Shown here: positions 47,594 through 56,938 of the stretch, piece after piece | Position numbering within the stretch: the stretch's first letter is position 1 | Layout: every line of letters begins with the position of its first letter | Assembly (NCBI GenBank): GCA_037903355.1 | Contig: JBAJFE010000014.1 | Location: forward strand, 4,216,001 to 4,280,000 | Direction of reading: 5' to 3' | DNA length: 64,000 nt | From: Trichuris trichiura | Taxonomy: Eukaryota > Nematoda > Enoplea > Trichinellida > Trichuridae | Translations under genes and position numbers: made by a program | The notes under the pieces: model-generated | What the model was told of the DNA's origin: nothing | Databases searched by the model: none | What the model saw: only the letters and a program-made list of their open reading frames with translations

Positions 47594-48490
47594 ATGTCTG
47601 CTGAGACTATCGGCAACAATCCTGCAAGACGTCGTGGAAGACCAATATCGGACCCAAAAATCACCATGGAAAAAGCAATACGGACCTCTGCTGTTGTGGA
47701 ACACGCCTCACATTGCAACCAAACTCTTCAGCCAAAAGTCTTATGCTACGAAAGCTATGTGCGCTTACGGAAAATTAAAGAAGCCCTTTACATCAGGCAC
47801 AAAGAGACATACAACCGAGATCAAGGAGCAGAAATAAATGAACTATGGACAAACATTGTCACCCGCTCCAATTGCAGCTCACTGGACTAAATACACAAAG
47901 GTAAAACAAAAAACTACTGACGAAAACTACCTAGGCAAAAATGGAGAAATTACACAGAACAAATACACACGTGAATCAAAAACCAGAAATGGATAAACTA
48001 TAAAAAGAACAATGGAGAAGAACCTTAAAAATGAACTTTCTACTTAGAAGATGGCAACATATACACACTAAAAAGATAGAACATGCGGATCAGAAATGGA
48101 TGAAAAATCTGGAAAATGAATTAACTACAGGAATAACAACATACATGCACAACAGGAGAAATAGCTAGCTGACAGACAGAGGAGGACTCCAAGAAATCGA
48201 CTTTAAAACACTCGCCTTTAAACAGTTAAAACATTTCGTACGTCATCCCCGCACCATACTCATCACATCATTTTAATACCGCTGAAGACGCGTTTGACCC
48301 GAAAGCTCCGGAAAAACTGAAATTAAAATTTTTCAACGGGACGAGAATTCCGTAAAAGAAACCTAACATTAAAATCCCTGATCCCGTACCAAGAAGTTGC
48401 ATCTACAGAACGGGACATACATTCCATATAAGAAACAGTTTAACATGAAAATCTACAGTCCCGTACCAAGAAGTTACATTTACAAAACAA
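47594..48490 (+). mobile_element. PLE copy C: 3' fragment of the copy-A family
   Basis: 47594-47890 encodes the protein end only (RGRPISDPKITMEKAIRTSA, VEHASHCNQTLQPKVLCYES, KIKEALYIRHKETYNRDQGA, then NELWTNIVTR), very close to copy A. It is followed by the 3' non-coding region, a stem-loop at 48282-48304, and the tail. The tail is partly duplicated: about 48337-48407 and 48412-48488 both run from an ACGGGA...ATTCC block through TCCCGTACCAAGAAGTT. RT and GIY-YIG motifs are absent, so this is a 5'-truncated copy. Confidence 0.75.
48282..48304 (+). ncRNA. Hammerhead-like stem-loop (shortened)
   Basis: CTGAAGAC, GCGTTTGACCC hairpin with reduced pairing, GAAAGCTCCGG. It lacks part of the loop seen at 38541. 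Confidence 0.33.
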
Positions 48491-49115
48491 GTCTTATTCT
48501 TCCGACAGCAGAGATCCGATCTATAAAAGAAGCTCTAAGGATCTTTTCACGGTAAGACCATCCTCATTTCCCTGATTACAGGATAGCACTGCTAACTGTC
48601 CCTCTTGTTACTGACAGATAAGTTTGATACATTGTAGGTTTTAGTTTCATACGGTATATTAATTAATTGTGTGATGTTATATTATCTCTGTATGCCCCAA
48701 GTTACTTTCAAGATCTTTTGCTTCACACATCGCCACTATTTGATCTGCTGTCCGCTTAAGGATACTTGTTACTACAAAACAGAAATGGCAATGGCAGAAA
48801 TGGAACCTCATCGTGTTGACTTCCAGCGAAAAGTAATTTTTCAACGTTTTGCTGGTCTGATGAGCGGTGCGTCAAGGAAAACAATTTATTGTTGATTTGG
48901 TTTTCAGTCGTTAGCGAAATACAATTTGAAAAGAAAGAAACTTACAAAGTATTCAACAAACAGCTTCTTTACTGCTCTGTTCTAACAAAGTTGAAACCTG
49001 CTTCTTCAACGTAAGCTATACAAGCATTTTCGAAGATGAGAGAGAGAGTGAGCTTCTGTCTGGCACTACACCGTTTCCTTAAAAAATTTCTTCTAGAACT
49101 GATTATAGTTTAGCG

Positions 49116-49200
49116 CTCATGCGCTAAAGGCAGGAACCGGTGATTCTCGAAAGTTTTGCCAATTAAACATTTAACGGATAGTACTTCTGTATCAACGTTA
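49116..49200. repeat. Dispersed repeat, copy 1 (partner 49428-49510)
   Basis: CTCATGCGCT..GGAACCGG.TGATTCT, then GAAAG.TT.GCCAATTAAA and TACTTC.GTAT. The same string occurs at 49428-49510 in the same orientation, 312 bp on. It ends in a GAAAG box like the PLE repeats and may be the end of another related family. Confidence 0.6.
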
Positions 49201-49427
49201 CGATTTTCCACACACCCGTTAGAAGGAGTTTCATTTTCAATGCGGTTCTCTGTGCCTACAGAGCACATCTTTTGGAAGAAGCAAGAACACTAAAATTGCT
49301 GGCTCTGAAATGTGAACTTCATCAAGGAAAACTGAAAATGTTTCCAACTACGTTGTTATCAAAGGAGCAATTACCGTGCTTGACGTATGCTGTTCTCTGC
49401 CGAGATGGCATCACTGCAGGGTACTGT

Positions 49428-49510
49428 CATGCGCTGGAAACGGGAACGGATGATTCCTGAAAGCTTGGCCAATTAAAATGTTTAAGGGGTGGTACTTCCG
49501 TATAAACATT
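49428..49510. repeat. Dispersed repeat, copy 2
   Basis: Second copy of the repeat at 49116-49200. The sequence between the copies has a 62-codon frame (49272-49460) with no known domain. Confidence 0.6.
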
Positions 49511-49796
49511 TTGATAAATTAATGCCTTATAAAAAAGGAGGATAATTCCATAGTGTAAAATAAACAAACACTTGCCCTGCGCGTGTTTGTAAAGGTCATA
49601 GTCTGTAAAGAAAAGTTCTTTTAAAAGATTAAGCGGAAGAACAACAGTGGTTGTAAGGTCTTCTACGGCTTTTCCCGTTTTTTCGTTGTGCTGTTATCTG
49701 TAATTAAACTAAACAACTGCTCTACCAACGGATGGATGAGCCGTTATTAAGAAAAGTACAGATATCAACCCACTCAACTGTTTTATTGTTCAAAGC

Positions 49797-49824
49797 TTTC
49801 GGAACGCTCTAGTTCCGTCGTCAG
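49797..49824 (-). ncRNA. Hammerhead-like stem-loop
   Basis: CTGACGAC, GGAAC, loop TAGAGC, GTTCC, GAAAGCTTT, minus strand, left arm of the palindrome. Confidence 0.43.
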
Positions 49825-49853
49825 TGAGGTGGTGGAGGTCCTCCACCACCTCA

Positions 49854-49881
49854 CTGACGACGGAACTAGAGCGTTCCGAAA
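49854..49881 (+). ncRNA. Hammerhead-like stem-loop
   Basis: Mirror copy in the right arm. AAAGCTTT after the core is self-complementary, which could allow pairing between two units. Confidence 0.43.
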
Positions 49882-50517
49882 GCTTTGAACAATAAAACAG
49901 TTGAGTGGGTTGATATCTGTACTTTTCTTAATAACGGCTCATCCATCCGTTGGTAGAGCAGTTGTTTAGTTTAATTACAGATAACAGCACAACGAAAAAA
50001 CGGGAAAAGCCGTAGAAGACCTTACAACCATGAAAATTCAACCCGTTACAAAACATCCAGTTTTCAAGAAGAACAACAGTGCAAATAACCTTCATAAATG
50101 GATCGTTAATACTACGATGAACGATACTCTCTACTTAACTCGCTCACATTACTTATAAAAGGGGAAATCTGTCCATTCATTTCCTCTGCGAAAAGAAAGC
50201 AGACACAAACTCATCTTCGTAAAACCGAAATCTCGCAAAATGAACGGAAATGGTTCTGCCTGCACTTGTTTGTCTCCCACTTTTGGGATGACAATGTCAG
50301 TTTGATTTCACTAATTCTTCAACTTGTTGCGTTCAGTAGCGTTCATGTTGTGGGCTTTTCTCGAGTCTTGAAGCGAGAACATGTTCATCATTCCAAACGA
50401 ATCTACGTTGAAATCTGTGAAGTACAACTCAGTGAGGCTTCGTTGGGTGTGACTCAAGCCTTATATGCTCAAGCATCAACAGCCTGCATACGTATGTTGA
50501 TTTCTAAATCTGGCCCG

Positions 50518-50981
50518 TTCTAAACGCGTTTAATCAGTATAATTGCTTTTACTGGCTGCGGGCAAGCTACAAGAGACTTTTCTGCCTGTTCGACCACCAA
50601 ATAATGCTTTTCTTACCTTTCGCAAAACTCATTCGTCAAAACACAACTGTAGCGGCTTCCTGAATAGTTCTCTGAGAAACCGACTTCAGAATGGACGAAG
50701 TAAATTGTCAGAAAAGCTAACCCACCCCAGAAGGTTTAAATGTCCTCGCTGTAGAAGTGCGCCCTGTTTTACGAATCTTGGTGGGACCTGAAAAATGGTA
50801 CTGCAGTTGCCATGCTATGTCTGATGCGTGCAAGAAGCAAATCTTTTACTTCACGTCAAGAACAGTAACGTTAACACGAACACGCCAACTCGTGAGAGTG
50901 AGTAAAAACAGCGCGTCAACGACTGACGGTGCTTAGGGAGGCCGGTGACCTTAATGTGCAATGCGTTTCGAGTACGCAGCT
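50518..50981 (-). repeat. Gypsy-associated repeat, copy 1
   Basis: 50518-50596 matches 52315-52393, and 50805-50981 matches 52499-52674, with about 90% identity by eye and a more diverged middle. In copy 2 the segment runs straight into the gypsy protease frame, so this is probably the gag-end region of a second, truncated gypsy copy in the same orientation. Confidence 0.65.
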
Positions 50982-51054
50982 TGCCGTTGCTGTTTTGCTT
51001 TTCTCCAACGTGTAGCAACGATACCGTTTGTTTCGTATAAACGGCAGATATGTA

Positions 51055-51145
51055 CAAACGGAACGGTAAACGGAAAGACGGTATGTAACGGTAGATGGAA
51101 AGTCGGAACGGAACGGTAGACGGAAATTCGGTACGGGAATAACGC
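51055..51145. repeat. Short degenerate tandem repeat
   Basis: Several loose units of the type GGAACGGTAGACGGAAA(G/T)TCGG in a row. Confidence 0.6.
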
Positions 51146-51589
51146 AACGCATCCTTGATGAGTAGAATAGAGGATATATATACACGTGTGGAAGGTAGGT
51201 GGTCGTAGAAGAGGGTATAACTGTGCAGTTGGGGGAAAATTTATTAGTTTGCTAGGTCTCGCGTTATAAGCATGAGGTTAGCATGTGTCGTTTACAGCTG
51301 TCAAACTCATAAACGCTACCTATATTTGCGGATTGGTAAGTGGCATCTTTTTTTTTGCAGGTTAGGAGGTGACATCAGGCGGTGCCGTGCAGCGGCTGGT
51401 ATGATCAAGCAACTACACAGCTGGACCGGTCGCTACACCTCCCCCGCAGATTTGCGACTGACGAAAGGAAGGAAATCGGAATATCTTGCCGGAATACGTG
51501 GCAAGCGGCCGGAACGGGAAGCGGCCGGGCAAGGTTGAAGTCCACTGGCGTCTAAGGCGGTTTCGGTAGTCTCAACGGTGATGGGCGGA

Positions 51590-52327
51590 TTAGCAGCCAA
51601 CCATGCGATAACAGTATTCTTTGTCTTTGGGAACCAAATGGATGGGACTCGCCCATTGGGACTGAGATGGTATAAGTATATCCTGGCAGACGAGTTCATC
51701 TAGCTCCTTCTTGGCGGCCTCCAGTTTGGCTGGCATGAGCCGCCTGGGGCGGGCGTAGACCGGAGGGCCTCCGGTCTGAATGCAATGTTCAACCCCGGGC
51801 ATAGTGACGCCAGGGAACTCGCCTGGAGTGTCTGCCAGAGACAGGAACCTTGGGGTATTCCGCACGTGCTGAAACGATGGACCGTCGATGGGTACGTCCG
51901 AGTTGTGCTCGAGCTTGACGTGTACGAGGCGAGCCGCTGCTTTGCGACGATAGTGTGAGCAGGTTGCTGACAGGAAGGTGACACCGTCGCGAAGGCGTGC
52001 GGCTTTTAAGTCAGGCATCAGGCCGTATTGGCGCAAAAAGTCGGTACCAAGAATTGCATCTGGCACAGCAGCAACTACAAACTTGAAAGGATAGGTACGG
52101 CCAAGGCCTAAATCTAGAATTTCGTGCCGACCAGTTTGGAATACGTCAATGATCGTTCCATTAGCTGCCTTCAGTTTGGGAGCACCAGGCAGGAGTCTGC
52201 GCCGGCTGGATGGCTCAGCAGGCAAGATAGACACTTCGCTGCCGCTGTCAACGAGAAAGCGACGGCCGGTAACATCGCGGACGAAGAGCAATGGAGAGTT
52301 GTAGCCGTTGCCGTTCTAAACGCGTCT
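51590..52327 (-). pseudogene. Ty3/gypsy retropepsin and start of reverse transcriptase
   Basis: On the minus strand: SPLLFVRDVTGRRFLVDSGS (retropepsin active site DSGS, continuing EVSILP), LGTDFLRQYGLMPD (the conserved 'xLGxDFL' flap partner), a linker, then the RT entry region HCIQTGGPPVYARPRRLMPA, KKELDELVCQDILIPS and WASPIHLVPK, ending at a stop after YRMVGC. The YxDD box, RNase H and integrase are missing. The frame is open for 233 codons, so decay is by truncation rather than many mutations. It is GC-rich compared with its surroundings. Confidence 0.85.
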
Positions 52328-52674
52328 AATCAGTATAATGCTTTTACCGGTTGCGGGCAAGCTACAAGAGACTTTTCTGCCTGTTCGACCACTGCTATTA
52401 GTTGGGCGTAAGCGTTTCCTGACGTCTTGCCGGCCGACTGAGCGGCCCAACGGTGCCTGTAAACGTGCAGCGGCAATCACTCACGGGTCACCACTTGTAG
52501 TTGCCATGCTATGTCTGATGCGTGCAAGAAACCAATCTTTTACTTCACGTCAAGAACAGTAACGTTAACACGAACACACCAACTCGTGAGAGTGAGTAAA
52601 AACGGCGCGTCAACAACTGACGGTGTTTAGGGAGGCAGGTGACCTTAATGTGCAATGCGTTTCGAGTACGCAGC
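52315..52674 (-). repeat. Gypsy-associated repeat, copy 2
   Basis: Partner of 50518-50981. It joins the protease frame at 52315-52327, consistent with the gag end of the element. Confidence 0.65.
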
Positions 52675-52838
52675 TGAACCGATCGCTACAGTACTCAGAG
52701 TGAATCTTCGTAAAATGAAGAAGCGATTGCAGTTGTTTAATGTAGGAAACCGTTTGTGTATGTCCAGGCTTTGGAAGTAACCTACCAAACCATGCGAGGA
52801 AAGGGAAATTGCACGAGGTTTAAAAATAAAGGAGGATA

Positions 52839-53341
52839 TGCTAAAGCAGCTATTCTCAACCTTTTCTGCGCTAGGCCCCCCTTGGAAGGTGTCCTCAGGT
52901 GCCAGGCCCCCCTTTTCCTATTGGTCGATTAATTTTTGCGTTTTTTGTATAGGAGCCAATCAGCTTTCAACGGCAACCTCCTAGGGTCAAGTTAATGCAA
53001 TGATACAATGCGAAAAAATAGTCGCCAAATCATTTGAAAAGAGTACTTGGGGTTCTTCGAAACTAACAATGAAACAACTTCGTCGAGTCGAGTGAGAATT
53101 TATGCCAATCCTCTATAAAGGGATGCTGCTAAGGGTTAACCAATCCTCTATAGAGGACTGGCATAAATTTTCACCCTTCCGATCTACCTAACTACGCTTG
53201 TTTCAATAAGGCTTTTCAGCCCCCCTTGACGGCCTCCTGCCCCCCCCCCCTCTGAAAAATTTTCGATTTCGGCCCCCCCTGACACCCTCTCGGCCCCCCT
53301 TGGGGGCCCCAGGCCCCCCGTTGAGAATGGCTGTGCTAAAG
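52839..53341. mobile_element. hAT-type MITE with perfect 8-bp TSD
   Basis: Element 52847-53333 (487 bp) starts CAGCTATTCTCAACC and ends in the reverse of CAGCCATTCTCAAC. It is flanked by TGCTAAAG at 52839-52846 and 53334-53341. CAG...TTCTCAAC termini with an 8-bp duplication are typical of hAT elements. Inside are GGCCCCCC-rich ends and a palindrome at about 53110-53172 (CCAATCCTCTATA...). It has no coding capacity. Confidence 0.88.
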
Positions 53342-53372
53342 GTTGTCATATTTTCAAATTAACGATATTCGC

Positions 53373-55117
53373 AAAAACCCTGTATGTTTTCATAGTAGAT
53401 CTTCAGATTCACAGGTTTGGCCTGTTGGATGTATCTGTAAGTAAACTTCAAAATGCCCTACCAACGGATGGATGAGCAAATTGTAAGAGAAAATACAGAA
53501 CAATTTGTATACCGTACGTTTCGGAACTGCTCGTGTTCCGTCGTTAGCAGTGTTGGTTAGAAGGTGTTTATTCGGTAAGGGGTTTATATAGCGCACGGGT
53601 ACAATGGGCGTTTGATTAGTTGGGTAGGGCGCAGCATTGGAATTTATTAATCGGCGCAGCCCATACTTCACTAACCTCCACGCCATTGTCGCGATTGATA
53701 GTGGAGTTGCTCTGGATGTACAGAGCCTCCTTAATACGCCTAAGATGTAATAAGTTTTCGTGGCATATGATCTTCGGGTGCGGGTCGAGTGTGCACCGAG
53801 ATGCGTGCTCAACGATCACTGAGGCACTTATCGCGTTCTCCATGGCTTTTCGAGGATCCATTGTCGGTGGACGCCTTCGGCCGGTGGCCTGTACCCCATT
53901 GAGTCTTCGTTCGGCGTTCTTGAATGTCAACACATTCTTCATGTGTTGGCCGAATCGCTTAAGTAAAGTGTTGCCCGTTTCTCCAATGTAGGAGGCGTTG
54001 CAACCACACTTTATTTGGTAAATGACACCGGGTCTGCTGTCAAAAGGAACCTTGATTTTGTCATTTCTCACAATCGAACGAAGATTACATGAACTTTTAA
54101 ATCTCACGTTGAAATTTAAGGAGTGCCCCAGTCTCCTGATCCGTTCACTTAAACCACTGTAGTAGGGAAGGAGCAGCACCGGGCGTTGTTGGTTATCAGG
54201 CAGGGACGGTGATGAAGGTTTATTTTGTTGGCATTGTTTAATAATGGAATTGATGAATTTACTGGGGTATCCGTTACTGCATAGTGCGTTATAAATGTGT
54301 CTTAACTCAGTGTTTAAATATTCAGGGTCACAAACATTTAGGGCCCGATCAACCATCCCTTTAACTATACCTCTTTTAACTGAAATAGGGTGATGAGAAG
54401 AAAAGTTTAGGTGCCGGTCCGAGTGGGTGGGTTTCCTATAAACTGCTGTTTTTAACTTATTCCCTTGTTTAATGACTAAGACATCTAGAAAAGGGAGTTT
54501 ACAATTATTTTCCTTCTCAATGGTTAGCGTTATCTGGTTGGGGAAGAGACTATTCAGGTGTTCCAAGAGAGTTTCTTCACTGCCTGATTTTATGATGGCA
54601 AAGATGTCGTCTACATATCTTTTGAAAATGATAGGAGGGGCACAGTCTTGCAGAGTGCTGAAGGCTTTTTCTCCGAGATGTTCCATGAAGATCTCCGCAA
54701 GTATGGGGAAGAGTGGACTGCCCATAGGCGCACCGTCCTTTTGCAAGAAGAAACTATCCTGGAATCTGAAGTAGTTGCCCTCGCGCATGCAGAACGACAC
54801 TAATTTAACTATGTGGGTGGGGTTTAATTTCGTCCTCTGCAAGATGGTGTCGTCCGTACGTAACAGAGTTTGAAGCAAGTTGATGGTATATTTTATGGGA
54901 ACGCTTCTGAAAAGGTCTTTTACATCGTAACTGACCATGATTTTGGGAAATTGTTCTGTATTTTCTCTTAGAATTTGCTCATCCATCCGTTGGTAGGGCA
55001 TTTTGAAGTTTACTTACAGATACATCCAACAGGCCAAACCCGTGAATCTGAAGATCTACTATGAAAATGTTCAAGCCTGTTAAAAGACATCCTGTCTTTC
55101 GAAAAAACCCTGTATGT
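53373..55117 (-). mobile_element. Penelope-like element copy B, 5'-truncated, with TSD
   Basis: The insertion (about 53388-55103) is flanked by AAAAACCCTGTATGT on both sides (53373-53387 and 55103-55117). Both ends carry the PLE terminal repeat, pointing in opposite directions: 53388-53545 and 54947-55102. The tail (TGTTAAAAGACATCCTGTC) is only on the right. The RT gene lies between on the minus strand. A stem-loop (53519-53537, CTAACGAC variant) follows the gene's stop in sense orientation. This is the best-preserved PLE in the window. Confidence 0.9.
53616..55001 (-). CDS. PLE reverse transcriptase with GIY-YIG endonuclease
   Basis: 461 codons without a stop. Residues 1-20 (MPYQRMDEQILRENTEQ..) come from the terminal repeat. 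RT then starts abruptly at motif A (SYDVKDLF, near 24-31), with motif B (GAPMGSPLFPILAEIF, about 89-104), the catalytic YVDD (near 130) and PFLDVLV. Next are the thumb and connector (VDRALNVCDPEYL..., LLLPYYSGLSERIRRLG), then the GIY-YIG nuclease at about 323-351 (GVIYQIKCGCNASYIGETG) and the conserved tail EHASRC...RIKEALYIQS. The RT fingers before motif A are missing, so the frame is open but the enzyme is truncated and probably inactive. The in-frame fusion to the repeat shows how the 5' end was lost: joining happened between the repeat and the coding region. Confidence 0.93.
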   Translation of the reverse strand: MPYQRMDEQILRENTEQFPKIMVSYDVKDLFRSVPIKYTINLLQTLLRTDDTILQRTKLNPTHIVKLVSFCMREGNYFRFQDSFFLQKDGAPMGSPLFPILAEIFMEHLGEKAFSTLQDCAPPIIFKRYVDDIFAIIKSGSEETLLEHLNSLFPNQITLTIEKENNCKLPFLDVLVIKQGNKLKTAVYRKPTHSDRHLNFSSHHPISVKRGIVKGMVDRALNVCDPEYLNTELRHIYNALCSNGYPSKFINSIIKQCQQNKPSSPSLPDNQQRPVLLLPYYSGLSERIRRLGHSLNFNVRFKSSCNLRSIVRNDKIKVPFDSRPGVIYQIKCGCNASYIGETGNTLLKRFGQHMKNVLTFKNAERRLNGVQATGRRRPPTMDPRKAMENAISASVIVEHASRCTLDPHPKIICHENLLHLRRIKEALYIQSNSTINRDNGVEVSEVWAAPINKFQCCALPN

Positions 55118-56938
55118 AGTATAAATACTCCGTGGCATTATAGTTTTGTTTACCAAGACTGGGCACAGGGGAAGCAGGCAGAAGTGCATAAAGTCCACGT
55201 GTTGACGCGTCGACGCAGAATTGTCGGGACAGAATAGTGTCCGTCTGCGTTGACGTCGACAGTTGCAGTTTATCATTAGAATGAAGCTTAGAACTATGGA
55301 ACCTTTGATGTTGAGTGAAATAATTCCTCTAGTACATTACCTGTAGGCACAATGTTGCATTCAAGCAGCATTGCTAGTACAGAAAGTGGTCTGAGATAAG
55401 TACTAAAAGTGATGCAGTCTTTTTTCTTGAAAGCAGATAAAAGGCTGCGCAGTTTGTTCGTAGAACGAAAAGAAGTACAGTTTCGACGCCTTCGTAAAAG
55501 GTGAGTAACACTTGTACTATGAATAATTGTTGCCTTTCAGAGTTTGCACGTCCCAGACTATCTGTAAAGAGCTTTCTCGCCGCAAGCAGCAGTTGCAGCT
55601 ATAGAACTAACTGTCAGGCCAATGCTGTGAACTTTTGCTTTTCTTGTGCGTGGTACCAGAGGAGTATAATCCGCGCGATTACAGCAAATTGAGTGTAACA
55701 TAATGGTGTAACGGATTCTAAAATAAACTTGCATTCTTTACAATTTCGATGCAGAAGCACTCATTCGTCATCAAGGCTCTGGTAAATTCCAATGTCAAGT
55801 CAAGTGACATCGCGACAGCATTCCGGTGTATTCCTGTTAGCCTAGTTGTACGCGTCATATCACGAGAATGCATGTTAGGTACATTGTCTTATAACAACGA
55901 CACAAATGCCTTTTTGAATTAGAATGACAGGTCTTTTCCCCTCTTGCTGAACACCCAAAAGCATAAAGAAAAACGCCTAAACGTTGTTCTGCTGTCATTT
56001 TCCATGGCAAGTCTTAAGTGGTCAAGACATGAAGCACAATTATTTAAACGTGTACTCTGTGGTGCGATAATATCAATAGTTTTAGGTGAACAGTAAAACG
56101 TCGGCCGAGAAATTTTCTGCAGACGGTCTCATGAATGCTAGTTCGGCCACTTGCTTACTAGGCGACTGAATCGTTGAAACGTTTACGAACCGTCCGGTTC
56201 TCACATGGTTACAGTCCTGCTAATGGGTTAATTTTTTTTGTATGGCAAAACTGCAGTTCAGCGTTAATAGTTTTGTACCGTATACCCAAGTTGGGAATTA
56301 TATCACCAAGTAGTTCATTTCAATTTTACCCCAGTCCCAAAGTGGAACGTGAAACCGGCATTTTCTTCAAATTGTGTTTCCTTTGCACTTGAGCACAGAA
56401 CAGCCTACTGTAGGACGGTTGTTTGCACACGTTAATTATAATCTCAAAGTATGTTTTGCAGCTGTGGCATGTTTTCAGACTTGGGTGTCTGGTTACTTGA
56501 GTTGATGTAAAACACTGCTTACGCTCGAATTCATTCGCGCTAATTTCTTAAGTGCATATGCATGTCAATATTTTTTTAGCGCGTTTGTTTACTGTCAGCG
56601 TGGACTGCGTTTTTAAACGGCTATGTTTTTATTCCACACCTTCCAGTTTTGTTCGTGTAACAAGCAGTTAAATGAGTTAGAAAAATGTTGTCAGGCGAGC
56701 ACCTGTTTTGATACCATACCAGGTTTATCATTCGTTGACTTGGGTATCGACCTATAATGTTGATGGAGTTGTATTGCTGATACGTGAAAACAGGCCTAGT
56801 AAGGCTAGGTGCTGAAGCCGGTTGCCACGGCTCCTCTCCGGCTGACGGAAGCTTTGCTAAGTCCAGATTACATTAACGTAAATGACAGTTCTGTGCTTTC
56901 TTTAGGTGACTTGTTTTTCATCTCCGTAGATAACCAAA
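55118..56938. other. No gene recognised
   Basis: Upstream flank of the SWEET gene. Frames at 55.5 and 56.2 kb show no known domain. Confidence 0.45.

Larger units (their letters stand above)
49636..50081. mobile_element. 383-bp near-perfect palindrome, PLE insertion with 14-bp TSD
   Basis: Arms 49648-49838 and 49840-50030 are almost exact reverse complements around a single base at 49839. The insertion is flanked by GAAGAACAACAGTG at 49636-49649 and 50068-50081. To the right of the palindrome lies the PLE tail (TGAAAATTCAACCCGTTACA and on to CATCCAGTTTTC). Each arm has the CTACCAACGGATGGATGAGC block and a CTGACGAC stem-loop. No protein is encoded. Perfect duplication and near-identical arms mean a recent event or ongoing gene conversion between arms. 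Confidence 0.88.

Noticed and set aside
49272..49460. 62-codon frame between the two 85-bp repeats as a gene
   Set aside because: The end runs into the repeat itself, and there is no recognisable domain or splice support.
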